This document shows, piece by piece, positions 10,470 to 22,500 of a DNA stretch of 64,000 nucleotides (its first letter is position 1; each line of letters begins with the position of its first letter). Origin of the DNA: Gautieria morchelliformis (taxonomy: Eukaryota; Basidiomycota; Agaricomycetes; Gomphales; Gomphaceae); NCBI GenBank assembly GCA_015179125.1, contig WHVA01000049.1, positions 292,199-356,198 of the forward strand. The letters run 5' to 3'. Both the position numbers and the translations under genes were made by a program. The notes beneath the pieces were generated by a model that worked only from the letters and a program-made list of their open reading frames with translations, was not told where the DNA came from and made no database searches.

Positions 10470-10935
10470 GTGGTGTCTGATGGCATGGCTGACCAGGAGA
10501 AGGTCAGCAGGGTACCAGCACTGGGTGTGCAAGTGTTGGTTAGGGTAAGGGCCGTGTTTGCTGTAGAAAAGCCGTTAAGTATGTTTGATAGATGTCATAC
10601 AGTGCACTTACACGGGATACCAGTGTCACAACCAGAGATGAAACTGCCAGCAATGGCCAGGACCTCACTTGGCGACATGGCCATATTGAAACCTTGCATC
10701 CCAGGGATGGCTGTGCTGGTGCCTGACAGGACGTTGAGCACCGTTTGGTGATGAGCTTCAATTGTCAGGATGGAGCCAGCGGCTTCCAGGACTCGAGGGT
10801 CAGATATGAGGTGTGCAGGGCCAAGGTACTTGAGACACTGAGACATGAGACATTAATTGACTGTGAAACCGCAACAAAACAACGCACAGCTGAAACGCCA
10901 ACATTTTCGACGACACGAGCAGTCGTGGACGGTTC
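10470..10935 (-). pseudogene. Ferritin-like domain (Rds1-type) protein, remnant
   Basis: Three exon pieces join in frame on the minus strand: to 10888, 10828-10612 and from 10560, with introns 10887-10829 (59 bp) and 10611-10561 (51 bp), both GT-AG. The joined product has ARVVENVGVSA, then YLGPAHLISDPRVLEAAG, then ILTIEAHHQTVLNVLSG, then SPSEVLAIAGSFISGCD, then TALTLTNTCTPSAGT. This order is typical of fungal stress-response Rds1/ferritin-like (Ferritin_2) proteins, in which the Glu/His helix supplies metal-ligand-like residues. Only about 150 residues remain. The 5' part is replaced by a palindrome (10947-11005), and the 3' part fades out close to the A1 3' LTR. The assignment is from remembered family motifs; the splice structure is seen. 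Confidence 0.6.
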
Positions 10936-10946
10936 AACCATGCACA

Positions 10947-11005
10947 TGCACTCTGAGCCCACCAGTGACAAATGTAACATTTGCCACTGGTGGGTTCAGA
11001 GTGCA
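10947..11005. repeat. Near-perfect 59-bp palindrome
   Basis: The left arm TGCACTCTGAGCCCACCAG pairs with the right arm CTGGTGGGTTCAGAGTGCA, and the inner bases (ACAAATGT/ACATTTGC) continue the pairing. Arms of about 29 bp carry only 2-3 mismatches and almost no loop. It sits exactly where the Rds1-like coding sequence stops. Confidence 0.7.
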
Positions 11006-11690
11006 CGATGCTAGGCGATGAAGACCGTGGTGGGCAACAACTTGTTGATAGGTTTAGCATACCTTTTAAATGCATCTCACGTGACTCTTGAACATTGCCG
11101 ATAACAATATCGGGGGACCAAAAATAGATGTAAGATATTCAGTATGCAATAATGTCTGAGCATGGCCAATACTTACTATATATTCGGTATGTAATATGAC
11201 TTTCGAAAGTTGTGAGGGACGATGGAATGGTGAGTTTACCCATGATGGAGAAGAGAATGTGGAGTGAATGAGAAGCGGGAAGTTAAAGAGGGACGAGTGG
11301 ACCTGCTTATGCGGGACCTGTGTGCAAGCAGGCCAAGTGGATCACTTTAAGCTCACTTCAAGCTCATGCGGCCATGGGAGAAATATTGAGTTAAATATCA
11401 ATCCGGGGAATAGTGTCAGTCAAGGGTTTTTTGATCATGTATCAGACACCAGCCTTATAGAACCTCATACAGAGCTTTACATTATGTGAGTAAAGATATT
11501 GACAAGATACTCCATGTGTGCAGATGTCTAAGTCCCACAGTAACCATCATGAGACCTGAAAGTTGATGTTTGGGAGACATGATAGATGAAATGTGCATGA
11601 AAGGTTTCAGAAGTCTCACACAAACAATACATCACAATGTTTTGGTCACAGCATATTGTAAACCTGTCGCAAAGCAAAACCCCGACTGGT
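11006..11690. other. No recognisable gene
   Basis: AT-moderate DNA with short open frames only. I see no conserved motif, LTR end or tRNA-like element. Confidence 0.4.
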
Positions 11691-11696
11691 GGTGTA

Positions 11697-12530
11697 CTAC
11701 CACCCGGCCCTTTGGCGCCCATGGCAGCGCGCGTCGAAATGATTACGTAAGGGTGCCGGTGGTGGAAAGAAGAAAAACAAATCGAAATAGAAGTACAAAT
11801 CATTGATAGAGAATTTCGGAAAAATTCTGAAAAATAAAGTGCGCATAGTAGAACAATATGAAAAGAAATTGGAAGGAAATATGGATGGTGGAATTTATTT
11901 GGCTTGATTTTGGTGCAGGAGCATAAATGCACCCAACAAGAAACATAGCTTCCTTTTTTTTATTGTACTCCATGACACATCCAACTGACTATTATCCTAA
12001 CACCATGTAGACAGGAGCTTTGTATAGTAGATACAAGACTCTATTCCAAAGCCTATCACCCCTGTGAATATCCCCATTTTCTTTATGGCTTTATGACTAC
12101 AAACAGTCACCCCTTTATTTACACACAGTTTTTCGACCCATCCACTCAGTATCCTGAACACTAGTAGTCATTGCGATTATAGTATAAATAACTACCACAA
12201 ATGTACAAACAAATCATCCAGAAATTACTGTTTCACCCTGTGAAGTAACTGTAGACTTGTTTGATAGCTACAGAGCTTAGTTTTCAATATTTTTCTCTAA
12301 ATCTTCGTTGAGAGTCTATTATCATTGCCTACTCTAAACTACCTCAAAAGCGAAGCCTTTTGAGAGACTCATTCTCTAGATCGAACCCATTCTTCCATCG
12401 ACACGGTCATGTGACCAGCATCCATCACCGATGGACGCACCTCACTGAGCTTAGTCAGCACACAGCGACGGGACAAACATAGTAGTCCCAGCCGCTGAGC
12501 AACAGAGATCCTTTATTAAATAATTTCGAA
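11697..12530 (+). repeat. Interspersed repeat F, copy 1
   Basis: Resembles 42180-43140 in the same orientation. Shared blocks include CGGCCCTTTGGCGC, GCGCGTCGAA, GCAGGAGCATAAATGCACCC, a ccatgac-ccaactgactattatcctaac stretch and, near the end, TTAGTCAGCACACAG. No coding potential is evident. It may be a non-autonomous element or old LTR. I cannot place exact ends. Confidence 0.6.
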
Positions 12531-12908
12531 TTTAACATATTCCAAAATGGAAGAATTGCCATATTTATGAGGAGAAAGACTATGGGTTTGTCCTGCTTAA
12601 ATATATTGTCAGAGCTTGCCATATAATTCCTACATTTGATAGGAGACCTAGGTTCTATCTGAATGACCTAATTGATAGTGATATATTCTTACGTTTTGGA
12701 AATTGTAACTAGTTCCTTGTAGTGTCTCCAGCATGTAATTCTTACATTTCCAAAGTATGCAATGACCTGACAGCCACTATTAGAGGATTTCTGAGATGGA
12801 TCATCCCAGTGTATTTAGAATATAGAGTGTGGACTAGCCAGATGAAGGCCAATGTGATAGAAACACTATTTTGGCAAAGTTAGACAGCAGGCTAACAGAC
12901 ATCTCACC
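12531..12908. other. No recognisable gene
   Basis: AT-rich DNA between repeat F and a solo LTR. No long open frame or known motif is visible. Confidence 0.4.
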
Positions 12909-13313
12909 TGTAAGGGCAACTCTCCCTAGATAGTAGAAGTCATGTGGTCTAGTAGAGGAGGATCCAAAGTATGAATAAGAACCATCTACATGACATACAA
13001 CTCACCTGGTAGAGGAGGATCCAAAGAGGAAAAGCTAAGGATCTTTGCTACCAGCACACTACCTATACACTTCATGCCCCTGATAGAAGTCAGGGAAACC
13101 TGCTCCACTCCTGACACAAGTCTGTAACCTCCACAGCACTCATCTAACACATGTGACTCAACCCACAACCTTGGCACCACTCTGGGATGGTTGTCAAAGC
13201 TGAAGGTTCAGGAACTCAGCTTGGCCCTCAGAAGATGCTTGGGTTGGTTCCAGACCTCGGGTCAGGATTCAAGATGAGGCCAGAAATACCATCAGGAGGG
13301 GGTTCCCCTGACA
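12909..13313. repeat. Divergent solo LTR related to family B
   Basis: Starts TGTAAGGGCAAC and ends CCCCTGACA, the same ends as the family B LTRs (33702, 35199, 40485, 60831). It also keeps the internal landmark order: GGATCCAAAGTATG, then a second GGATCCAAAGAG about 60 bp on, then AAAGCTAAGGA. The middle is diverged. The flanks TCACC and TCACT match at four of five positions, consistent with an old 5-bp target duplication. No internal region follows, so this is a solo LTR. Confidence 0.65.
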
Positions 13314-13433
13314 TCACTGAGAAGAGAGGAAGTGTGCAGTGAGGAGTCTGAGGGGCTTGGAAGTTTAGAAGCTGTTGGGATGTTGGAGACAGGAATTATA
13401 GGCAGTAGGACTGGACTTGGATAGACTAGAAAT

Positions 13434-13589
13434 TGCATAATTCACTCTCTCAGTGAATTTAATAGTCACTGATTATATTATACACTACCTAGAAATTAAT
13501 TCACTACAGGATTTCTAGGTTAATAAATCGAAGAAAACAAGACTAATTTACTTGCCTCTCTCAGTGAATATTAAATTCACTGAGAGAGG
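13434..13589. repeat. CTCAGTGAA-type palindromic repeat, copy 1
   Basis: Contains CTCTCAGTGAATTT-(N)-GTCACTG near 13440 and a perfect palindrome near 13553-13589 with arms CCTCTCTCAGTGAAT and ATTCACTGAGAGAGG. A related block lies at 42003-42150 with the same two hairpins and the same spacer (ATACACTAC..GATTT). The same CTCAGTGAA...TTCACTGAG hairpin also lies in both Copia LTRs. Confidence 0.65.
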
Positions 13590-13770
13590 TCGTGTCATGA
13601 TCTGTTCCCGAATCCGGACCAAAGCCTTGGCTTCGGCTCTCATTCGGGAACCTCGAGTTATTCTTGGCTTTCCTTCGGGTTTCCCTTCGCACTTCCCATC
13701 ACCCCTGGTTCCCTTTTCTAGTTTGTTCCCCATTTGCCCGACCCTTGTTCCCCTGACCATTGATCTGATC

Positions 13771-13898
13771 TGAAAATGTCTTTGCACTAAAGACAGGTTA
13801 TCTCAGTGAACGGCAGTTTCACTGAGGTGCGACGATGTTCTAGCGAGATTATATAATGGCGTCATGGTCCGTGTGTTCTCTGCTTACTAACACTAACA
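13771..13898 (-). repeat. 3' LTR of Copia element
   Basis: On the plus strand it starts TGAAAATGTCTTTGC and ends CACTAACA. It includes the hairpin CTCAGTGAA...TTCACTGAG (13802-13826). It is 54 bp shorter than the other LTR because of an internal length difference just before the shared GCGTCATGGTC block. Confidence 0.75.
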
Positions 13899-13905
13899 CT
13901 CCCCC

Positions 13906-16900
13906 TTAATCTGAACACACTCCAACTGATATTCGAAGGCGAGCAAGCTGCGGAGCCGGCAGGGCCTTCGTGAGCATGTCTGCTGGCATGTCGTAGGTAG
14001 GGCAGTAGTTGATGGAAATCAGGCCGCACTTGGCCACATCGTGGATGAAGTGGTATTATATGTCAATATGCTTGGTGCGTGCCTTGTACTGGTCGTTCTT
14101 CGAGACTGATATCGCTGATTGGTTATCGCAGTACATGGTGACGGGCTGTGTGAGAGGATGGGCGATTTTGGCGATGAACATGTGAATCCACAGGCCTTCT
14201 TTCGCTGCGTGAGTGGCAGCTATATATTCTGCTTCGGTCGTAGATAACGCGACAATGGACTGCTTCTTTGAGCTCCAGGAAATGGCACCTCCATCTATGG
14301 TGAACACATAGCCGGATATCGAATAACGATGGTGCTGTGAAGCTCCATCGGCATCCGAAAACCCTTTGAGTCTGGTGCGTTCTTGTTTTCCTGGCTTCGC
14401 CCATGTCCACGGATTCTTGACACTGATAACTAGCTTCTGGTCGATCGTTCCTTTCAGGTAACGAAAGACTCGCTTCACATCTTCCCAATGAGGCCGTCCT
14501 GGATTCTGCATGAACTGTGACAGAAAAGTGATGGTGAACATGATGTCCGGCCTCGTCCCTAGGGCTGCGTACATTAGGGATCCGATGGCCTCGTGGTACG
14601 GGACTCCCTGGACGGCTTTGTAGTGGCGCGGTGTGACAGGGCATTGGGCTAGGCTCAATTTGTGATGCGGGTCAAGTGGGGTCAACAGGCCCTTTGCATC
14701 TTGTAGTCCGAATCTCTCCAGTATCTTCATAATATACGCGTGCTGCGAGAATGATATCATTTGAGCCTTCCTGTCCCTTGCGACTTCGATGCCTAGCATC
14801 CAATGTAGATCGCCTATATCTTTAATTTTGACCTCCTGGCTAAGTTCCGACTTAAACTCGTGGATGACCTCTCTCGAGCTTCCAGCGATAGTCATGTCAT
14901 CAACGTATGCAGCGACAAATAGACTGTTATTGCCCTCATGCTTAAAAAAAATGGCGTGTTCAACCCAGCATCTCCTCAACCGGAGTTTGAACATGATCGC
15001 GCACAGGTGGTCGTACCACTCGTGCCCGGACTGTCTCAGTCCATAGATCACTCTTTTTAGGAGGCATACCTGGTTCTTTTTGCCTTGAACCTCGTATCCT
15101 CTGGGCTGGCGCATGTAGATGGTCTCCCTCAGCCATGCATTGAGGTAGGCTCCTTCCACATCTGTCTGCTCCAATTCCCAGTCATTTCTGACCGCCAGAG
15201 CCGCGATGATCCGAATCGCTGAGAGCTTCGCTGTTGGTGCGAAGGTCACGTTATAGTCTATGCCTTCGACTTGTGTGAACCCCTGGGTGACGACCCTGCT
15301 TTTGTGGCTGACAGGGTTGCCGCTTGTGTCGTGTTTGTAGTGGAGAACGATCCGACTTCCAACGATGTTTGCGTCCTTAGGTGGCTCTACCAGTTCCCAG
15401 GTACCAACCTCTTCGTGCTGTTTTAGTTCTTTCTTTAATGACGCATCCCATTCTAGCCAATCATCGAGTTTCTGGGCTTCCTCAACATTCTTGGGGTCAT
15501 TTCCCACGCTTTGTGCTGCCATCATCGTGTACTCCATATACTCCCCCTCAAGTTCAACGTCGTCGCAGTCTGAATCGATGGTGTACTTGGAATCATGGAG
15601 GGCTGCAATGGCAGCGGTCTCCCTGGAGTCCCTGTTCGAGTTCTGGATTGGGATCGGCATGCCTCGTGGATATAAAGGTGTGTTCGCACGTCTGGAGCTC
15701 GTGCCTTGGCCCTGAGAGATATTGCGGAGATACGCTGACAGTTTGCGTAGTCTATGTCCGCACCCTTGCTCCGGTCCCGTTGCAGGTTCAGGCGGCTTGA
15801 AACCTTCAAGCAAGTCTACTTGGGGTGTTTGCGGATGCGGAGGTAGCTCTTCGCTGGTATCTTCTTGAGGTAAGTTGTGACTTTGGTTTGGAGCAACACG
15901 CTGACTGCACTGTGTGCTCTCCCCCTCATTCTCGGCCGATACATCACTCGGACCAACGGTGACATTATTGTCAAACCCGATATTGTGTTCGTCTGTCACA
16001 TGTTGTTTCCTCGGCCAATAAACTCGGTGAGCTTGACTTTGCCTACTATATCCAACCCAGCGTCCTTCGTCTGCCTTCGTGTCTAGTTTCCCGCGATCCT
16101 CCTTTAATACCCAGACCTTGGCGCCCCATTCTGGTAAGTTTGACAAATCCGGTTTTTTGTTGAACATGAACTCATAGGGGGTTTTCCCATCCAATTGGTA
16201 AGTGGATGTGCGGTTTTTGAGCCAAACCGCGTGCTGAATTGACTCCGGCCATAGGAACTTGGGTAGATCGGCTGCATAGTGCATGGCGCGTGCATGCTCT
16301 ATCAATGTGCGGTTCAGGCGTTCCGCTACGCCGTTCTGTTCGGGCGTATCATGAACGGTAAGGCTTCGGATTATACCTTTCGACTTCAGATGCTGATCGA
16401 ACTCCTCAGATAGATATTCTCCCCCTCAATCGCTTTGAAGTCATTTGACTTTCCCGCCATGCTGTGTCTCTATCCAAGCCTCATACTGCTTGTAGCAAGT
16501 ACGTACTTTGCTTTTTCTTTTCATTGGTTCGACGCATGACCAACGAGTGAAATCGTCAGTAAAACTGATGAAGTATTCCCTCCCATCGTAGCTCTGAGGT
16601 GTGGTAGGTCCCCATACATCGCTGTGTATCTTTTTGCCGAGCTTTGTAGCTTGCGGCCCTATTCTTTCCCTAAGGATGGGCTTGCACGTCATCTTCCCTT
16701 GCGTGCAGGATGTGCAGAATGTAGGTACACTCTTCTTGTCTACTTCAATGCCGGTGATGAGGCCTCTAACTAAGAGGCTCTTTATGGCATGTGGGGAGAT
16801 GTGACCCATCCTGTGATGGAGCTCATCGATGGTGAGGACCTTCTGCACGGTGTTGGCTGATTCCATAGATGATCCATGTTCCACCTTATACAGTCCATCT

Positions 16901-18207
16901 CTGAGCGGTATCCTGCCCACAGTTGTACCTTTCACATCTCGGATCGTGCAATGCTGATTGCGTAGTAGTACAGCGAATCCAGCTTTATCACATCACACTA
17001 GTGATATTAACGTGAATGCCAAGTCCTGGCAATAAAGTATGTCCTTCAGCGTTATATGACTTGTTGCCTTCCCATTCGGGGTGGCAACTCGCATGTCTCC
17101 AATGCCTGTAGCAGTGAAAATGGTCTGTTCGGCCGCGGCAATTCTACAGGGTGGGATTTCCTTGAAGGTAGTGAACCGATGGCAATCCGGGGACATGTGA
17201 GTCGAGGCTCCCGAGTCGTAGACGTCGACTTCGGTTCCTTTGTGCTTGCTACTCTCCCAAGAGAGTATGTGACCGGCGAATGTGGTGGTGAAGGCCCACT
17301 CGCTGTCCTTGGTCACAGGATTTACTGACTTTCTCCCCTCCTTTTTATCGCCGTCCTTCTCCTTTTTCCCTTTTGATCTACAATCAGCTTTTATATGCCC
17401 CCTTTTTCCACATTTCCAGCACTCAATGTCTGATTTCCTGGCATTGTTAGAGCTGTCAGTACGTCTGATTTTTCCACGACCCGTCACGACTGTGAGTGTG
17501 CTCTCAGTAGCCTTAAGCTGCCGCTCCTCGATCTTGAGCCATTCGAACTCGTCGAGTAGACTCTGGACGACCGTATCAGGTGTGAGTGTGACTTGCACGT
17601 GCGCAGCTGACAACGAGATAGCGTTGATGAGTGGTCGGTACCCTTTTGGCAATGATCCTAGAATCACAGTGACGAGGTCGTCGCCGGTAAGGCCTGCATC
17701 CATCCCAGCTAACTGCTCTTGCATTTTCATGAGAGCTTTGAGGTGGGTGCGAACATTCGACTCATCCTCACACTTCATCTCGTACATCCTGTGCCGTATA
17801 TCAACCTTGACCATGAGAGCTCTACTCTCGTGCTTTGCACATATCGCCTCCCAGATTTCTTTCGCTGAATCGAGCTTCTGAACCTCTATCAAGAGTGAGT
17901 CCGGTATTGTTGTGAAAATCTGTGCAGTAATTAAGGCCTCGCCTTGGTGATATTCATCCCAACGCTTCTCTGCCCTCTCGAGTGCCTCCTCCTCATCCTC
18001 ATCCAGGACCTGGTTCGGAGGGTACGTCGGGATCAGGGCTGGTAACCGAGCTGTGCCATCGAGGTGTCATAGCACACCCTTGTTTGCCGTGAGGGTAGCC
18101 CTCGTCTGTATCTTCCACATTACCCAGTTTGACCCATCCCAGGCGAGCTTGGGAACTGCGAAGGACTTTGCACCACTGGTAGGTACTATACTATCAGCGG
18201 GGCCCAT
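13906..18207 (-). pseudogene. Copia gag-pol, inactivated by nonsense codons
   Basis: A single frame of about 1,430 codons from ATG 18207 to TAA 13906. Gag has a zinc knuckle CWKCGKRGHIKADC; protease VYDSGASTHMSP; the integrase zinc domain DELHHRMGHI ... FCTSCTQGK; an integrase core with SDVWGP and GVAERLNRT; RT with catalytic YVDD (AAYVDDMTIAG); RNase H with STTEAEYIAAT and KHIDI. I see in-frame stops at 18067-18069, 16993-16995, 16441-16443, 16426-16428 and 14056-14058. The first four are TGA where Arg (CGA) is expected, and the last is TAA where CAA is plausible. All fit C-to-T change on the coding strand. I noticed no frameshift in these frames. It looks recently and specifically disabled. 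Confidence 0.85.
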
Positions 18208-18211
18208 AACC
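18197..18211 (-). promoter_or_regulatory. Probable primer-binding site (half-tRNA-Met type)
   Basis: Directly inside the 5' LTR the minus strand reads GGTTATGGGCCCCGC. This complements the anticodon arm of initiator tRNA-Met (family sequence GGGCUCAUAACC) with one mismatch. Drosophila Copia is known to prime from an internal half of this tRNA. The gag ATG (18207) lies inside this site. Confidence 0.5.
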
Positions 18212-18393
18212 TGAAAATGCCTTTGCGCTAAAGACAGGTTATCTCAGTGAACGGCAGTTTCACTGAGTGTATATAGTAAAGTACCTAAAGACAGGTTATC
18301 TGTGGGGATATGGTAAGTAAACTGTCTGTCCAACGACTGGTAAGTCTCACCTGGCGTCATGGTCTGTGCATTCTCTGCTTACTAACACTAACA
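18212..18393 (-). repeat. 5' LTR of Copia element
   Basis: On the plus strand it starts TGAAAATGCCTTTGC and ends CACTAACA, matching the other LTR outside one length difference. It has the same CTCAGTGAA...TTCACTGAG hairpin (18242-18266) and a partial internal duplication of AAAGACAGGTTATCT. Confidence 0.75.
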
Positions 18394-19544
18394 CGATCAT
18401 TTTAGGGGAACGGCTGTTCAACCAGCCAAGGAAGGCTGCTCAACCAGCCCTAGTCTTTTCTTTTTGTCTTGACAACATGTAAAAACACATTTGAAGAATT
18501 AACAGTATCTGTATGCTGTTAATATAACTGGGGAAAGGGTTTTCAAACATTCCTCTAGTTATCTTATATTTTTCCTTATTTTTACAAAGTCTCCATGGCT
18601 CAAACTACCATTTTCCTGTCATTACAGAGTTGTGGATCCTCTAGCACCCACAACTCTGTTCCAGGCGCTCTATTTCAAACTCCGCCGGACACCTCGGCGG
18701 TGGCCGCATTTTCGGACTTATGGTCACCCAAGCACCCACAAGTCCGGCAGGATGGCTCTCTCAGTATTTCCAGCTGAGTCCCAAACAGTTGCTATATGCA
18801 GCCATAGGAGCCGGCTTATCTCCACGGTGGTTACCATTTAAGCGGGCGTTAAGCCAGCTAAGCCAGCGTGTAGCCGATTATGTTATCCTCGCCCCTGGGT
18901 TCCTCCGACCTCGTTGCACTTCTTACAGTCCCTTACAACCACTCTCCTTATAGTCTCCTACTGCTGGAGCAGACCATTGGGAACCCTGACAAACGTTTCC
19001 GGGTCCATGGAGCATGGACATCTAGGTAAGTCACTGGAGTAGCGGGCACCAGTGGTGGCGCCATTTCACATGTGACAGGTTAATGGGTTGTCAACAGATT
19101 TATTCGGGCCTGTTCTAATGGGTATGATACAATTCTATCATCAAGTTATCGCCCTAAAGTGCCAGCCGAATGCTATAAACACGTACGATATACCAGTAAG
19201 TTTCCCTTCCCATAAAGTATTCCAGTCATTATTTTGTCTCGGATACCAACAATGGGCCCCAAACTTCACGATGCAAGGGCTCGGCCACTCTACGAGGACG
19301 CAATCTTTCGCCTTATTCAAGAGGATGACGACGGTAATGTGAATGATAGTATAGAAGGTCCAGTCACTCGGGGAAAAGGCAGGGGCAGGGGCAGGGGCTG
19401 AGGTGGCAGGGGTAAGGTAGCAACCAGCATTGACCCCGGGCCCGAACCACCTACCAGCACTTTGGAGGACCGATCTCGGCGTCGACGTGAGAAGTAACGC
19501 GGGGACCGCATGCACGGAACCAGGAGGAGCGCAAGTCTCACAAC
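18394..19544. other. Upstream region of the hAT gene
   Basis: No independent gene recognised. A frame at about 19290-19497 encodes an acidic then Gly/Arg-repeat stretch (RGKGRGRG) interrupted by TGA; it could be a decayed upstream exon of the hAT gene. The stretch at 18840-18880 has repeated TAAGCCAG motifs like those near 24200, which may be subterminal repeats of the same element. I could not identify matched terminal inverted repeats. Confidence 0.35.
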
Positions 19545-22500
19545 ATGGATGTCTGTTTTGGTGGTACAACACCCTTATCTCAACATGTGACTCCACCACC
19601 ACCACCTCAGCCTAGAACCCCGGCCAACGAACAACATGCCGATCCTCCCACATCTGTACAACGCGTCGTTATCACTCGTATCGTACAAACACCTGCTTCC
19701 CCTTTTGGACGACCTAGGGGTACATTTACAAGCATCCCATTGTCCCCTATTAGCAACCAACCTCGAACTCGTAGACCAGCAGCTGGTGCGCCTGACGTTT
19801 GGCAGTTTTTCATTAAAGGGAGTATCACCAAAGGAATCAAAACTATTTGCAAGTTGTGCTAGTGAGTTTTTTTACCAGTTTATTCAGATAACGTCTGACA
19901 ATTTGCAGTCCACCTGTGGAGTATTTGCTGTCGACAAGCACCGGTTCTCTGCGTGTGCACCTTGAAGCATGTCATGCATATGAGTATCTTGAAGCTTGCC
20001 GTGAGAATGACTGGCCGATCAAGATAAAATCTCTCGCTCTCCCCAAAAGTAACGAAAAAGTGACCACTCAACCTGATCCACGCCCTCCATTTTTTTCAAC
20101 TGGTTGCTTTAAAGCGGCACTAGTTAACTGGATCGTTGCAGATGACCAGGTATGTCAGATATGGTACACTTATCTTTCAAAACTTATTAATATTCTCATT
20201 TAGTCTATTAATGTCGTTGAATGCCCTGAATTCCGTGATCTCCTACTTCTGCTACGAGAATCCATGCTAAGCTGCGATACCCCACACCGAACAGCAATTC
20301 GGAGTTTAATTGGTAAGGCATGGGAGCATAATTTTACAGAACTCAAAAAAGAGCTAGCGGTGATTTCTCTCATGAACTCTATAGGACTATGAAAAGCTCA
20401 CACATCTTATATAGCAATCAGTGGGGAAGATATCACTTACGATGGACTTATGGGATGACAAGAGCATGTGTGCGTATGGCGCCGTAATGGCTCACTACCT
20501 ATGTTGTGGGTCCATTTCAACTTCACTGGATGGCAGGGGAGAGCTGACCCTACATTCCGCTCTCATTGGATTCCTTCCAATGCCTGGCCGCCATTTCGGT
20601 CAGGATCTTGCGAAGGGCCTCCTCTTTATCACCGACCGTGTCAACATAACAGACAAGGTGTGTCATTTTCTCACACATTTATCATATTGTGGCTAAATGT
20701 GTATAGATTATGTTTGTCACTACGGACGATGCATCTAATATGGCTGCGATGATGCAAGACTTCAAACACCTGCTAATGGCTCGGTTCATAGACTTTGATA
20801 GTGCTAATCAACAGATAATGCAAGTAAAAATATTATTATATGTTAGCTTTCTTTCTAATTATCATAAACTTTAGATGCTTCCCACATCGCCTACACGTCA
20901 CTGTGATGGCGATGCTACGAGAATGCACAAGTACCGAGGCTTTGGAAAACCCTACTGGCGAGTTTGATCTGACTGAGCATGACCCAGTAAACCCCTCTAG
21001 TCAAACACCCACACAGGCTTTACAGCATGATCCAGTCACGATTACTTGTAACATCGCTAACACGATTCGGTCCTCCCAACTCCACCGTGAAGAATTCAAG
21101 GAGATCGTTACAACTGGCAACCGTCGAGAACATTGGCTAGATGCTCAACAGGTATCTTACCAGCTTGCACATCTCACCCTTATTCGTGATAGTCCAACCC
21201 GATGGGGATTGTCGTATCTTATGATTGAACAAGCATTGTATCTTCGTCAGGTAAGTCATTATGCTACTGATGAGTATGAAAACGCTAAAGTTCGTATTAG
21301 GCAATTGAAGTTTATATTTTGCCACCGGTCATGAGTACCATCTTCAAGCAACAACTCACCAAAAATGAATGGGCTGTAGTGAAGGACATAAAGAATATAT
21401 TAGAGGTAGGTCCTGTTCTCTGTTTAACCTAGGGGCCATGCTTATTATACCCGCAGCTGGCTCATGCTTTACAAGCCATCATGTGTACCAAGCACACACC
21501 TATTCTTGCCTGCATACTCCCTGCATTCGACTCACTACTATCTACTTGGACCCGCATGCGCAAGGAGCCTTCGAATGTGCACCTACGAAGGATGATTGAT
21601 GCGGCAGTTGAAAAGATGACCTCGCAGTATAACGAGCGTCGCTTTTCAAAGTGGCATATTATCTCTATTGGTATGTGGCAAGCCGTTACTAAATCAATTG
21701 CTAACCAAGCCTTTGCTAGTCCTTCATCCATCGCTCAGGTTTCGATGGATCGAAAGAAACTGGCCAGCCAATCAGGTTTCGTATGCTAAACGAACTATTC
21801 TATTAGAGGTGAGTTTTACGCTATCTGCCCTCCAGAGAAACCTGACCATTGCTTAGCTTGCAAAATATGACGAGAGTCAACCAGCCGCTCAATCTACCAG
21901 GGAGATGATACACCAGCCATGCGTGTCGCGCAATGCTTACACACTCCTTTTTGGCTGGGAAATCGACGAGTCTCCAACAGGGTGCACTTCGCATTTACCG
22001 TCGGTTGAAGAAGAATGGGATTCGTATTGTCACACTGCTAACTGGCCTGACATATACAGCGTTGATCTAATCAAATGGTGGGATGTGCATAATAACTTAG
22101 GCTCCTGTTTGACATTTGACTTCTAACCATAACCACCCTGTAGCACAACGAGGGAAACTATCCATGGCTATCTTGTTGGGCACTCGACTATCTCCCAGCA
22201 CAAGCATCATCTGTCCCTGCTGAGCGCATCTTCTCTTCTAACGCGGAGACGGATACACGTCGAAGAAACCGCATCTCACCGCATCCGATGGAACAGCTGC
22301 AGATACGGAAGTTCATGATCAAGAAGGCCTGGCTAGATTTCACGGCTAGCTGGAAATGGGAGGAGAAGGACATAGAACGGGAAAATGAGTGGCAAGATCA
22401 GGGATACTCAGTATGTGCACACAAGCCTCACAGTGCATTTGATCAACAGCTGGATATATTGGACAAGGATGGGAATGTGCAGGAAACCGATGGTGAGCCT

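Larger units (their letters stand above)
13771..18393 (-). mobile_element. Ty1/Copia retrotransposon, complete, minus strand
   Basis: An element of 4.6 kb with short LTRs at 13771-13898 (3') and 18212-18393 (5'). A polypurine tract (minus AAGGGGGAG) touches the 3' LTR. The primer site beside the 5' LTR resembles the complement of the initiator tRNA-Met anticodon arm. The flanks TGATC and CGATC differ at one position, consistent with an aged 5-bp target duplication. One gag-pol frame in Copia order (integrase before RT) fills the element. Confidence 0.9.
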
